DNA from: Thozetella sp. PMI_491
Lineage: Eukaryota > Ascomycota > Sordariomycetes > Chaetosphaeriales > Chaetosphaeriaceae
DNA: 64,000 bases
Direction: 5' to 3'
NCBI GenBank assembly: GCA_021432635.1
Contig: MU270114.1
Location: 62,001-126,000 of the forward strand
Position 1 is the stretch's first letter. Each line of letters starts with the position of its first letter. The notes below the pieces were generated by a model. That model did not search any database. It was not told the DNA's origin and was given only the letters and a program-made list of their open reading frames with translations. Positions 21,608 to 33,244 of the stretch are shown here, piece after piece. The translations under genes were made by a program, and so were the position numbers.

Positions 21608-23740
21608 AGAGCGTCTCCTCGCCTCGCTCTAAGTCCTTGCGGCTGGGCTCAGCCGCCCCCAAAAAATAATAATGAAATCAGTCCTTAAGCGCTGTATATA
21701 TATACCCATCACACCGACAGACGGCCGCAGCCAAAGGCCGTCGACCTCCCCTCCATCGAGTTTCGAAAGTGCATACCAGCAACGGAGCCGTTAGGATTGG
21801 GCGCAAGACCACTTTTTTGGTATTTCATTGGCTATACATATGCTTCTCAATAAACATGCACATATTCCTTGCTCTCAGGCGCCCGTGTGCAAAATGATCA
21901 TGTGAATAAGTCACGATGCGCGCTTTCCCGGAGCTAGTCCTGCGCTCTTGGGGTCTGTCCTGGATGTCTTGTACAGTACTGTGTCTTACCCCTGAGCCCC
22001 CCACTCTTCTCGGAGGCGAGGAAATGGGGAGGACGGGGGGGATGGTTGGCTACTCTGCACTATCCCACGGCGCAGTGGTGGCAGAACGATGCAGAAGCCA
22101 CTGAGCTGCTGTCCTGCACATAGAGGTTTAACTGGGTAGATAGTTTATCCCACCCTATCAGGCTTGGTGTGTAGTAGGCCACCGAACTAGACGCCCAAGA
22201 CTCGGCGCCCTCTGACTTGACTCGTCGTTGCCAAGCTGTGTGAGGGGGAGGGGGGGCGGGCACCGGTGCGCCGCAGAGCCTCGAGTCGCGGTCCTCAAAC
22301 CCCCACTCGAAACCGCACCAGCTATGTGCCCTGAATCGCCATGCCACACGAGGAGGACCGCGCTGCGAGCCACTATCGGCCGATTTTCCGTGTCCGGCTG
22401 CCAGGCCTCGATGGACCACGTGCCAGGCGAGCGAGAGCCGCGCCGGGCCCGGGCTGGCTCTAGCTGACTTCCAGACCAGGCCCGGCTCCCCTTTGGGTCT
22501 AGAAGTTAATCTTTTTTTTTTTTTTTTTGGTTTCCCCCGGCGGTCGGCCTGAAGGCCCCCGAGACGCGTTGGGGTGGTGAATGCTTACCCCTCCGGGCCC
22601 GCCCCCAAGCGCTTTCCCCAGCCTTTGGAGCCCGCGGCCCCAGCCAACGAGAGCCACTTCCCCGCATTTTCCCCATTCAACGGCTCCATTCCCCCCATGC
22701 ACTTCTCGTTCGAGCCTGTTTCCCAACCCAAGCCATCCCAAGCCATCTCAAGCCATCCCGGGCCCATCCCCATACTGTGGCACTCCCGGATGCCCGAGAC
22801 ATCTCTCCCGTCACTGCACCAGGGCGCGCGCCAAGCCAGCTACTGGCTTTGTCTTCGGCCCTTTGCCCCCTACCCCACGCACCCAATGTTGGGATTTGTT
22901 TACCCCATCCTCCATGTTCCCGTTCTGGCAAAACGGCGAGATCGGTCGGCCTGGGTTAATTCATCCGCAGCCAATGGCACGCCTGGTCGCGCGCACCAAT
23001 CCCCCTCCCGGCTAGCAACGACATGGCAGCTAGCTACTAAGGTAGGCACATGGCCAATTTGCCCCTTGGTTTGGCCAAGGCGCCCTCCAGTAGGCGAGGC
23101 CGAGAGAGAGAGAGAGAGGGAGAGCGAGCTTGCAGAGGTAGTAGTCAGGTGTGTGCAACCTGGCACTTCCCCTCATTCGTCTTTGCCTCTCGGTTCCACA
23201 TCGCGGCACTCCGACCGGCTCCCGGGACCGGTGGCCATAACTCCATGAGTCGAGAATCGCCGTAAGAGGCGACCAGGATGCCCCTCAACGAGCAGGGAGC
23301 TAGTTGATAATGCAAGAGACCATGCGGCCCTCGTCTCCCGAACGCCTCATGCTGAGGTTGTGACTGGCTGACCCCGGTCGGAGGAGGACTTGTGAGCATG
23401 GCACGGTAACATCAGAACCGCCTATCAACCGGGACAGCCCGCTGGGACTCCCAGAACCAAGTATTTAATTTAGACAAACCACCCATCCAGTCCGTACCAT
23501 GCGTGATACATTATAATTTTTTTTTTTCCTTCCTTTAGCCCTTCCCCCCCCTAACCCCCCTCCCCCTTCCCGGTCGCTGGTGTCAGAGTTCGTGCGACCC
23601 AAAGCATACCACCTTACTTCGTCTTGCGCTCATAAGGTCCGGGCTTTGGCCTCTATCGCCAGCTAGTACCGAATCCTTCCCTGGTGCTACCTCCCTCACC
23701 GCCTCCTCGCATCTTGCCGATCCCGGTCTATCGAATCGAC
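21608..23740. other. Intergenic region, laccase to MFS permease
   Basis: No gene is recognised in these 2.1 kb. A T17 run sits at 22512-22528, and a G-rich stretch of the GAGGGGGAGGGGGGGCGGG type lies near 22241-22260. A GA repeat is at about 23101-23118. The pyrimidine tract at 23517-23571 is typical of a fungal promoter/leader and precedes the MFS gene. Confidence 0.5.
23517..23571 (+). promoter_or_regulatory. Pyrimidine-rich promoter tract of the MFS gene
   Basis: An almost pure T/C run of about 55 bases, with two short A interruptions, lies 170 nt upstream of the ATG at 23741. Such CT tracts commonly mark transcription start regions in filamentous fungi. The assignment is from composition and position only. 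Confidence 0.4.
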
Positions 23741-25681
23741 ATGACCGACTCGTCGGAGAAGGGTAGTCATGTGGCCGAGGTGGAGGGCGCCTCTAAGCTG
23801 GAGGCTCCCGAGATAGTCGGTCACGATGAGGAGAAGCTCGGAACGGCGGACGCGGAGCACGCCGTGCCGATTCGGAGCAGGCTGCAGCCGCCTGACTTCG
23901 TCAAGAACCTGACGCCGGAGGCGCGGGCCGAGCTCGAGGAACGACTGAAGCGCAAGATCGACCTGCGATTAATGCCCGCCATCATCATCATGTACATCCT
24001 GAACTACATTGATCGGTACGTCCCAGCGCAAGGGTTCCCGCGCGGCCACGGCGCCCAAGCTCGACGGTATTGACATTGCGCTAGGAACAACATCGCCGCC
24101 GCTCGCTTAGCCGGCCTAGAGCGTGATCTCAAACTCACCTCGGACGAGTTCAACACCGCTGTCAGCATTCTCTTTGTCGGGTAAGCTTCTCTCCCGCTGT
24201 TTGCTGGACGGCACGGCTCGGGGCGGAAGGGGCTTGCTGTGGCTGACTTCGCCAAAGATATCTCTTGATGCAGATCCCCTCAAATCTCCTCTTAAACAAG
24301 ATCGGAAAGCCGGCTCTCTATCTGCCAACCTGCGTATGCCCTCCCTCCTAACACCCTGGACTAGACCGCCCAAAGCCGGATGAAAATGCCTAACGTCGTT
24401 TGCACAGATGATCGTATGGGGCATGGTTTCGGCGGCAACGGCAGCTTGCACTAGCGCCGGCGGTCTGTGGGCTGTACGATTCTTCTTGGGCTTCGTCGAG
24501 GCGGCATACTTGTGAGCCATTCCCGAATCGTGGACCGATCTCCTTTGGATAGCTCGTGCTGACAGCGAGACAGCCCGGGTTGTCTCTATTACCTCTCGTG
24601 CTGGTACACCCGGAAAGAGCTGGGCTTTCGGACGGCCGTCCTGTACTCGGGCGCTCTGATCTCGGGCGCCTTCTCCGGTCTGATCGCGGCGGGTGTCACA
24701 TCCAGTATGGACGGCACCCGAGGCTACAGCGCGTGGCAATGGCTGTTCATCATCGAGGGCGTGGCGACCATCTTCATCGCCTTCGGAGCGTACTTTGTCC
24801 TCCCCAACTTCCCTCGAACCACGTCCTGGCTCACTGAGGAGGAGCGTGCCCTGGCCATCTGGCGCCTTGAGGAGGACATCGGGGAAGACGACTGGGTCAG
24901 CAGCGAGCAGCAGACGTTCTGGCAGGGTGCCAAGCTGGCCTTCTCGGATGGCAAGACTTATGTTCTGGTGAGCCTACCCTTTCGCGGGTGATACACCCGA
25001 GAAGCTTGCGAGAGGAAGAAACTAACCCGAGGCCTCTCTTTTCTCCCTCTGCTGCAGATGCTCCTCCTCTTCTGTATCGTTGCCAGCGGCACCGTCACCA
25101 ACTTCTTCCCGACCGTGGTAGCCACATTGAACTTCACCAAGGTTCAGTCGTTGCTGCTCACAGCGCCCCCCTACGTCCTCGCCGTCATCACGACCTACAT
25201 CAATGCCACGCACGCCGATCGGACAGGCGAGCGGTACTTCCACATCGTCATCCCCCTCTGCTTCTCCGTGGCAGCTTTCATCATCGCGGCCACTACGAGC
25301 GGCATCGGCCCGCGCTACTTCGCCATGATGCTCATGCCCGCCTCGGTCTACACGGGCTACGTGGTAGCGCTTGCATGGATCTCCAACACGATCCCAAGGC
25401 CACCAGCCAAGCGGGCGGCGGCGCTTGCCTTCATTAATGCCGTCAGCAACTGCAGCAGCATCTACGCCAGCTACCTGTACCCCACGAACTGGGGCCCGCA
25501 GTACACATACGCCTTCGTGGTCAACTGCATAACTTCCTTCATCGCTATTGTCACCGCGACAGTCCTACGCTTCATCCTGGTCCGGCTCAACAAGAAGCTC
25601 GACCAGGGCATCTACGTCGAGGGCGCGATCAATAGGATTCCGGGCGAGGCCGCAGCGCACGGCTTCAGGTTCAAGATCTAG
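23741..25681 (+). CDS. MFS anion:cation symporter, allantoate/nicotinate permease type
   Basis: Six exons (23741-24015, 24085-24180, 24258-24333, 24408-24511, 24574-24967, 25058-25681) splice in frame to 522 aa. Introns are 62-90 nt with consensus ends. An N-terminal cytoplasmic stretch of about 75 residues precedes helix 1 (LMPAIIIMYILNYIDRNN). YLLMQIPSNLLLNKIGKP is the helix 2 signature of the ACS family (Dal5, Tna1 and relatives). Residues VWGMVSAATAACTSAGGLW and RFFLGFVEAAYFPGCLYYLS are helices 3-4. A central loop with ERALAIWRLEED and a second six-helix half complete the protein. Substrates in this family include allantoate, nicotinate, pantothenate, biotin and similar carboxylates; which one applies cannot be told. 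It is a plasma-membrane proton symporter by family. Confidence 0.94.
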
Positions 25682-26802
25682 GCGGTATGTGGAGATACGG
25701 GCATATCCGAGGTTTTTGGAGACCACAAGAGCCGGACATGGATCGATCCAGTCCCCCGGCCAGCTGAGGGATCGTGGTGACCGGAAAAGTGGGCAGGGAC
25801 GTGGGGGAGCATGCGGGATGGACCGACATGGCTTCTTGAATCTGCGGTAGATTGCCAGGCGACCCCCCGTCTTGGACGTAATTCTGAGTCGCAAGCGATT
25901 AGAAGTAAGCACGCATCGGTCCGAAGAAGCACGGTTCCGCTGGGTCCTTGTGAGTCGTGAGTCGTGAGTCGCGCACGTGAAACCGTTGCTGCGTGCCGGG
26001 CGCTAGCCATCACAGCCAAGGCGCGCTGGCCCGATAAGAGAGGGGTTGTCGATGCCGCGGCGCTCTTGGTCTCACTAAATCAAGATGCCTAGACCCCTAA
26101 GGATGATTGATAACTACCCACCTAGTCAGTCGTTCGACAGCTGCGGCTGCTTCGTTGCTACGGGCCTGCGTTAGGGCCGGCTCCACATGAAGGCATGCCA
26201 TCCTTTGGACCCTGGGTCGGCAAATGACGGCGGCAAGAATGGGGGGAAAATGGGGGAGGGGAGAGATAGAGGGTAGCGATGCGCGACGCAGAAAGCACCT
26301 TGTACGTAACAAAGAAAGAAGGATAGAGTTTACTTCCCGGGTCGCCATCTCCCTTCCCCCTTAGCCCCAATTCGCGTGTCTAGGACGCACTTGCAGCTCG
26401 GCCGAGTGCACCACAAAGCCGCCGTCCGCCTGCCCCCGACTTGTCTTGGTTGTATTGTCCAAGAGGCATGATCGGCAGCCTCTGCATTGAATTCATTGAA
26501 TTCGCATCCGAGATTGCCAATCCGTTGACAACTGTGTTATGTAAAGGCAGTCATCACCCCTGGTCAGCACGTACTGGATGGTAATCGCGTTCGTGGAGCG
26601 GGTGATGTCATTTTGCGCTTCGGCGGGGTAGCTGCGATACATAGCTGCAATTGGGATGCTCCCTCCGAGTCCTGAGCTGTTTGGTTCCCACTGTCACGGG
26701 CCGTTAACCCTTTGTTTGGGCCAAGATAGTGGAGCAGAGAGCGGGCCGGGGCGACTTGCTGAAAAGAGATCAGTCCCGGTTTCAAGGCCCCACAGGGAAC
26801 GG

Positions 26803-26847
26803 AAAAAAAAAAAAAAAAAAAAAAAAAGAAAGAGAGAGAGAGAGAGC
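26803..26847 (+). repeat. Poly(A)25 plus (GA)n simple repeat
   Basis: A run of 25 A is followed by GAAAGAGAGAGAGAGAGAGAG. No coding sequence or flanking direct repeat was seen that would make it the tail of a retroposed copy, so it is listed as a simple repeat. Confidence 0.8.
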
Positions 26848-28039
26848 GGAAGAGCTCCCAGGTTGCACCTAATACTGTACCTACCTAGCTAGGTGCTGTG
26901 CCTTAGCTAGCGACTTCTGGCGTGCTTTCAATAGTGCATCTCATCTATCCAAGGTAGCTAGCGACTTGGTGCGATAGGACTAAAAAAAACCGCGGTTCCT
27001 CTCGGCTGTTGGGACTGCCAAATTGCACATGGGTCGGCCAGGGCCAGCTAGCCACCACGGTTCGGGCAACGCAACACGCGACAGCTTAGACGCGCGATGA
27101 CCTGCCCTTTTCGCCTCTTCGCCCTTTCACGCCTGGTAAGCTTTTGGCGTTTTCCCTGCACGGGGCACCGACCTTGGCACCGGAGCTGCCACCCCCACAC
27201 TCGGCTCTGCAGGGAGATGGCCACCCTCCTCTCATCCAATCCCGTGAGGGGAGTTGCGAGCTCGGTAAAGACCGAGGGGGACGGAGGATGGAGTTGTCGC
27301 CAGCCAGCCAGCAAGTGACCTAAGGCAAGCCGGGGAAGGAGGGGACCGGGGGTGGCTGGACGCTCGAAATACGTACGTATTTACTGCGTAGCTACATCGG
27401 GAGAGGAGAGGCCGGGGGGGGTGGGAGGAGGAGGAGGAGGAGGAGGGAGCGAGGGAGATAGAGATAAAGACGGTGAGGGAAAGAAGTGAAGCAAGGGCGC
27501 TTCCTCATCCTGCATGCTCGGCGGATTGCCGGTCGCATCTTTCGCATCTGGCACCACCACCCACCACCCGGGATTGCCGCCTGCCACCGTATCTATGGCC
27601 CTGGGGGTGCCTATCATGATCTCTCATTTGCACCAGCCAAACCAGCCCACAGAGTTTTCTAGGGACCCACCTGGTGGGCGACCTGGTCCTCGCGGCCTCG
27701 ATTGCTGCCCTCTCTTCCCACCCCCGCTCCCCTCGCGCAGGCCCCTCCTTCGGTCGCCATTTGCGGAGGGATAGAGATAGTGAACGGCCCCACCGGCTGC
27801 CGACTCGGTTCGCCGCCTCTGAGCACCGTCGTAGTGTGGCACTCGTGCAGTTCTGGGCTTAATTCCTTTTAAGTCTAACCTCCCGCTGCTCGTGCCCAGA
27901 GATCTGCGTTCCTCTCCCTCTCGCGTGGCCTCCCTCCCGTCTCGATAGAGCCTCTTGCACTCGCGTCCGACTCCCTCGTGCGAACTGCTCTGGCATCTGA
28001 CTCTTGCTAAAGTCGGACCCGGTACAGGTCATTCCCTGT

Positions 28040-28062
28040 GTTGTTGTTGTTGCTGCTGCTAC
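28040..28062 (+). repeat. TGT/TGC trinucleotide run in a probable 5' UTR
   Basis: Repeated TTG then CTG triplets sit about 125 nt upstream of the permease ATG, with a similar stretch near 28071-28088. They probably fall in the leader of that mRNA. Confidence 0.6.
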
Positions 28063-28187
28063 CGCCACTGCTGCTGTTGTTGTTGTTCTTGTGTATTCGC
28101 CCGAACCTTTTGGGCAATTGGCCCTCGTTCGCAACCCTCCCTTGGAAGGCTCCGACAACCGACTTTGTCCCTTCAATCTTCGACGCA

Positions 28188-30444
28188 ATGGGCTCTTCCA
28201 GCCAGGATGGACAGGCGGACATCCCCCCGCCCCGGCCGGAGTCGCAGCGCTCCGGCCAAGTCGTGAGCGACACCGAAGGCTCTCTTAGCGAAGCCGACAA
28301 GAAGCTCGCCGCCATGGGTTACAAGCCTGTAAGTCGGCCGCCTCCGTAGGGCCAGCTGGGCCCCAATCTGCCTCCGGGACGCCGCTGCTTCCACGGGCAA
28401 TGCTCTCTCCCCTCCCCCCCTTTTTTCTCCACACCGTCTTGGAGTCCAGTGGCTTACCGATGCCGTGCTCTGCTCCCGCGTGCTAGGTCTTCAAGCGTGA
28501 ATTCTCCTTGTGGTCGTGCTTCAGCTTCGCCCTGAGCATCTCTGGGCTCTACGGCACCGTGATGACCACCTTTGTGTATCCGCTCATGGCCGGCGGCGCG
28601 GCCTCGGCCGTCTGGTGCTGGCTGATCGCCGGAGCCGGCGCCATGTGCCTGATGCTGTCCATCGCCGAAGTAGCCTCGGCCTATCCGACCTCGGGCGCCC
28701 TGTACTTCACCATCAAGTACCTCGCCCCGCCCGAGTACGTGCCTATAATTGCGTGGATCGACGGCTGGCTCAACCTCATCGGCCAGATCTGCGGCAGTGC
28801 TTCGTCGGCCTACGGCGCCGCCCAGATGCTGCTCGCCGCCGTGTCCATCGGCAGTGACTTCAACTACACCCCAACGCAGGCACATATCTGGGCCGTCATG
28901 CTCGCCATTTCTCTCGTCCACGGCGCTATCAACAGCATGTCGACTGCCTGGCTGAACCACATCACCAAGAGCTACGCCGTCTTCCACATCAGCATCCTGG
29001 TCGCCGCCTGCATCGCCCTGCTGGCCATGCAGAAGGACAAGCACGATGCCGCCTACGTCTTCACCAATATCGAACCCGCCAGCGGTTGGAACCCCCCCGG
29101 GTTTTCCTTCCTATTCGGCTTTCTGTCGGTCGCCTGGAGTAAGTCAATGCACATGTGCAACCGTATACGTTCAAAGCCCCCGAAAGCTAACGTCGCACTA
29201 GCCATGACGGATTATGATGCAACTGCCCAGTGAGTGCCAGCCCATCTCGCCTGCTGTCTTTCATGTGTTCCCTCTATACGACAGTGGATGCGCGCGGCTT
29301 TATGGGGATGTGTGCTCGCTCCCCAGTTTCCCCAGGAAGGGGGGGACTGTGGAGGAGCCAGAGCCATCTCCACCTGGGCTACAACCTCCCACCTGTCATG
29401 CAGCGCCCGATGCACGCTTGCGTGCATCTCATCCCAATCAATAGACACGGTCTAAGTTTTATTGAAGGCCGAGGCTGACGAATTTCTGTAGCATCGCCGA
29501 AGAGTCCAAGGACCCGGCTCGCATCGTCCCCAAGGCGATTGTCATGGCCCTGACCTTCACTTATGTCGCGGGATGGCTTTACAACATCGTTCTCGTCTTC
29601 TGCATGGTGAGTAGTCGACATTCTTCAAACCCCATCCCGGTGCCAGTGACGGACAATGGAGATTGACCGATATCTAGGGTGACCCCGCCGAGCTCATCAG
29701 CTCTCCCATCGGCCAGCCGGTCGTGCAGATCTTCTACAACGTCATGGGCCCCGGCCCGGCCATTTTCTTCGCCGTCATGGCCTTCATGGTCATGAACTTT
29801 GTCTGCATCACGGCCTTGCAGGCAGGCTCTCGCACCATCTGGGCCTTCTCGCGCGATCAGATGCTGCCCGGCTCCCGTCTCTGGTACCGCGTCTGGAAGC
29901 GAACCAGCACGCCCGTCGTCGCCGTCTGGTTCTACGTCTTCTTGTGTGTCGCCATCAACCTGATCGCCCTGGGCAGCTACATCACTGTCCTGGCCATCTT
30001 CAACGTCTGCGCCATCGCCCTGGACTGGTCTTACTGCATTCCCATCATCTGCAAGCTCGCGTTCAACCGGTTTGAACCCGGCCCGTGGACTCTGGGCAAG
30101 GCCAGCGTCTTCATCAACGTGTACGCCTGCATCTGGACCGCCTTCGTCTCGGTCATCTTCCTGTTCCCTACCGTCATGCCCGTCGAGGCGGACAATGTGA
30201 GTCACTCTCGCCGATGCCGCCGCCCGACCCTGGTTGCTAACCCTCTGCGCAGATGAACTATGCGGTGGTGATCTTGCTTTTCATTCTCCTAGTTGCCACG
30301 GTGTACTGGTACATCAATGGCCGTCATTACTACGTCGGCCCCCGCGCCCACGCCCACATCGAGCACGGTGTGATCGTCGAGGATGGGAGTGACGTCCCGA
30401 CCGAAGGCCCGACCGATCCGGAGAAGGTCGCGGGTGCTCAGTAA
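28188..30444 (+). CDS. APC-family amino-acid/GABA/choline-type permease
   Basis: Six exons (28188-28328, 28487-29138, 29202-29229, 29492-29606, 29678-30196, 30253-30444) splice in frame to 548 aa. Exon 3 is only 28 nt and intron 3 is long (262 nt). After a 50-residue polar N-terminus, the first helices read FSLWSCFSFALSISGLYGTV and MAGGAASAVWCWLIAGAG, the usual start of fungal GABA/choline permeases (Uga4/Hnm1 type). ASAYPTSGALYFTIKYLAP is the conserved family loop. TMTDYDATAHIAEESKDPAR carries the E-x-x-x-P-x-R segment typical of the family. Twelve helices are expected. Substrate (GABA, polyamines, choline or other amino acids) cannot be assigned. Plasma-membrane location is inferred. Confidence 0.94.
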
Positions 30445-31267
30445 TTGGGGAAGACCACGGATGCGGGAAACCAGACACCGCCTTTTCTTTCGTACGATCT
30501 GCCGAGATACCCCAAGATGCGTCGGATGGCTGGGGGCTGCTAGAGAGAAGGTCCGGAGGATTCACGTTGACTAGGATACCCACGGGCAAGGAAATGGATA
30601 GCAGTTTTCAACAATTTACCTTCAGTTTCATCCAAGAAGTCGCTACTTCGAATCAGTCGATGCTGATACTGATCTAGCCAACACTGGCTTGCCCTAAAAT
30701 ATTGCGTAGGTCTTCGTATCATAGTCAGCTCTCGACCAGCAGCGCCGGATCATGCTCCATGGATTGACTAGTGAACGTCCATCTTTGAGATTCACGCCCC
30801 TGGGATCTTAACTAAGGGTGGCAGGTGCTCCTACGTAGTGGCACAAGAACTCATGCAAATGAAGACGATAAACCATGCTGGCACCCTTCCCCGCCGCCCT
30901 TAAAGACTTCCTCCTTTCTTCCGCAACCTTTGTCGGCTTGGACACTGGGCGATATTGTGGTTTCTGTTCCTTGGACACACCAGCAGTATAGCTATATTGC
31001 TCCGAAAAGTTAGCAGGATTGGCGTGGTTTATAGCTCGGGGAGATCTTGCTAACGACGTTGCCGAGTAAGGCAGCGCCAACGGCATTCACTTCTCGAAAT
31101 ACCAATCCGCAGTCCAACTAAACATGGCCCCCCTCTGCCCCGAACCATCTATCCTTGTAGATGCCCTGCTTCATTCTCGATTTCTTCTCCGTCCTTCATG
31201 GAAGCCACAGAAGGCTCTTCCGCAGCCTTTACTTTGGTGGCGCTGTTGGCGCCCTTTCTCTTTCCCC
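30445..31267. other. Convergent intergenic region
   Basis: About 0.8 kb between the permease stop codon and the end of the minus-strand disordered-protein gene (using the extended end at 31268). No gene or repeat is recognised; it should contain both 3' UTRs. Confidence 0.5.
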
Positions 31268-31411
31268 TTAGGAGTTGCCCATGAGCTCATCCCTCTTGTG
31301 CACTTTTGCTTTGAGCTCTTCGCGAACCGCCTCTAAATCGGCCTTCCGCTGAGCCTGTGCAGCCAAGGCAGCAGCACTGACCGCGGCTTTGGCTTGCTCC
31401 ACGATTGCCTT
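31268..31411 (-). other. In-frame coding-like extension after the TAG stop
   Basis: In the same frame as the upstream gene, 47 codons follow the TAG. They begin KAIVEQAKAAVSAAALAAQ and end RDELMGNS before a TAA. The composition (Ala, Lys, Glu, Gln, Arg, no Pro, heptad-like) is that of a coiled-coil helix and unlike a 3' UTR. See the finding on 31412 for explanations. Confidence 0.6.
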
Positions 31412-33244
31412 CTAGGCAGCAGTACCCTGCTGCTGGTGGTGCTGGCGTATGACCCGCTGAGCCTGGCGCATCTTGCAACTCATATGATAGCCAGGCTCGT
31501 TGGCTTTGCGCCACTCCAGAAATCGCTCGTACTCCATCTGCTGCCAAGGATTATTTCCACGTGGCTTTCGGGTTACCGGGAAAAGAGGGCGGTCTGAGGT
31601 CCCCTGAGATGTTGTATGGCCGGGCTGGATAGAGCCCGCGAAGGAAGCCGCCATCGCATTATGCTGGCCCGTAGTGAGACTGTTGTAGCCGATTGTAGGT
31701 GGTATTGGCGGCATACTAAGCTGCATACTCGTGAGGTCAGGCATGCCATGTAACCCTTGGTGGTTGGAAGCAAAGTTACCCCCCGGGGCCTGTTGCGGGA
31801 GGGGATTGAGCGGTGGGCCCGAGAACGGGTAGGTCGTGCCCACTCCATTCATGCTCAAGAGAGGTGGATTTGAGCCAATCCCCGTAGTACCTGAATAGTG
31901 AGAGGTAGGGTATGTGTCGTGACGTTCCATAAAGAGGTTTGTCGCGGGCACGGTGTTGAAGCGATGTGTATATGACCCTATCTCTTGGGAGCTTACCGCC
32001 GGTATGACGGGAGAACGGCCACTCGACCTGGACGGAAAACCTAGCCCGGTCTCATTGAAGGAAGAATATGGGTGGGATACACTACCGCCACAGATTGGCC
32101 CGCCAATTGCTCCATGTATCGCATTTCCGACTTCTCGGTGTTCAAGTAAAGTTTGGTGACCTTGGCCGAGATGTGCAGCTTCGGGGAAGACATTGCTCAG
32201 AGCCGGACGTGAAAGCCTCTTCGGAAAGTAGCTGATGGGCGAGCCGAGGAAGCTTCCGACTGCTCTAAACTCAGCTGCTGTAGGGTCAAGCTTCTTACCC
32301 TGTGGTTTTTTGCACTCTCGCTCGTCCTCGTGTGTAGGAACGTGGGCCACGACCTTGGCGGTATCCTCTGACCCGACTGAGCTACCGGAGATGCAATGGC
32401 TCATAACCCCCGGGGAGATTCTGCTGGAAGAGACGGAATATCTCTTCAACCGGTCCACGAGGTCTAGAAAACGCATTTTCGATTCCATGGGCAATTCCTT
32501 TCGCTGATGTGAAGACTCGAAATCGACTCCGCCAGTGCTATCAATAGAAGTATTGGCGGACATCATCGTCATAGGGTTCCCGTCTTTTTCGGAATGTTCG
32601 TTCTTATCGGCGGAGCCACTCAGGTTGTGGACAGTCAGGTTGCTGTGGTAGGATTCGCACTCGCCCACCCGCTGAAGAACACACCAAGGGCTATCGCCCT
32701 ATAGATTGCTGCATGGTGTATATCCATCAGCGACCAACCTGACGTCGATAGTGGATATCTTCTTGGACTCGAACACCTCTCCGTTCTCTCCGCCAAGCTC
32801 GAATAAATACGGCTCCATCTTTTCGACGAAGACGTACTCCCTCTGGGGTACCCCGTCGGTCGAGTAATCCGTGGCGGAGCCAGGATCGGCATCGGAATAT
32901 TCAGTTTTGACGGCAGGGGGGGACTTGGCCGCTTCCAAGCTGGTGTTCCGTCGAGGATGCCAGTAGTTGTGGTCCAGGCTAGCATCATCATCGTCCATGT
33001 CTAATACATAAGAGCCGAATTCTTCAGAGCTGTGGAACTTGCCTCGATCTTCAACATGAACACTGTTAGTGTTATGCGTATCCTCCAACGAAGTTAGAGA
33101 ATGAGCCGTCCTCCGCCAGTCCTTGGACCTCATGGCGATCGATTTGGCCGTTCCAGGCTCGCGGGCATTGGCGGCGACGAAAAGTCCACTATGTTTGATG
33201 CGGCTTATGCCACTTTTGGATACATGACTGATAACCGCAGACAT
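31412..33244 (-). CDS. Disordered protein with PAM2-like motif, unknown function
   Basis: The best model is exon 1 33244-32744 and exon 2 32671-31412, with a 72-nt intron (GTCAGG...TTCAG), giving 586 aa. The donor is weak, and GTCGCT nearby is an alternative. Most of the protein is Ser/Pro/Gly-rich and looks disordered. An LDPTAAEF segment fits the PAM2 consensus that binds the MLLE domain of poly(A)-binding protein. The C-terminus is more conserved in character: WQQMEYERFLEWRKANEPGY, then CKMRQAQRVIRQHHQQQ. I do not recognise a named family. The TAG at 31414-31412 is followed in the same frame by 47 more coding-like codons to a TAA at 31270-31268. The natural C-terminus may therefore lie at 31268 and this stop may be recent, read through or spliced out. 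Confidence 0.72.

Larger units (their letters stand above)
25682..28187. other. 2.5-kb intergenic region with simple repeats
   Basis: No gene is recognised. The region holds an A25 run followed directly by a GA repeat (26803-26847), a GGA repeat (about 27424-27446), and a TGT/TGC triplet run (about 28040-28062) inside the probable 5' UTR of the permease gene. The rest appears unstructured. Confidence 0.5.

Noticed and set aside
24016-25057. MFS gene as a broken pseudogene because its frame is split into many pieces
   Set aside because: All five interruptions are consensus introns of 62-90 nt and the spliced sum is exactly in frame (523 codons with stop).
26803-26847. Poly(A) run as the tail of a retroposed element
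   Set aside because: No body with promoter boxes, no coding remnants and no flanking direct repeats seen; it continues into a GA microsatellite, as simple repeats do.
28454-29044. 196-codon minus-strand frame
   Set aside because: Antisense shadow of the APC permease exon 2.
19703-30444. A secondary-metabolite gene cluster around the laccase
   Set aside because: No backbone synthase, tailoring set or pathway-specific transcription factor lies nearby; two transporters and one laccase are not sufficient.
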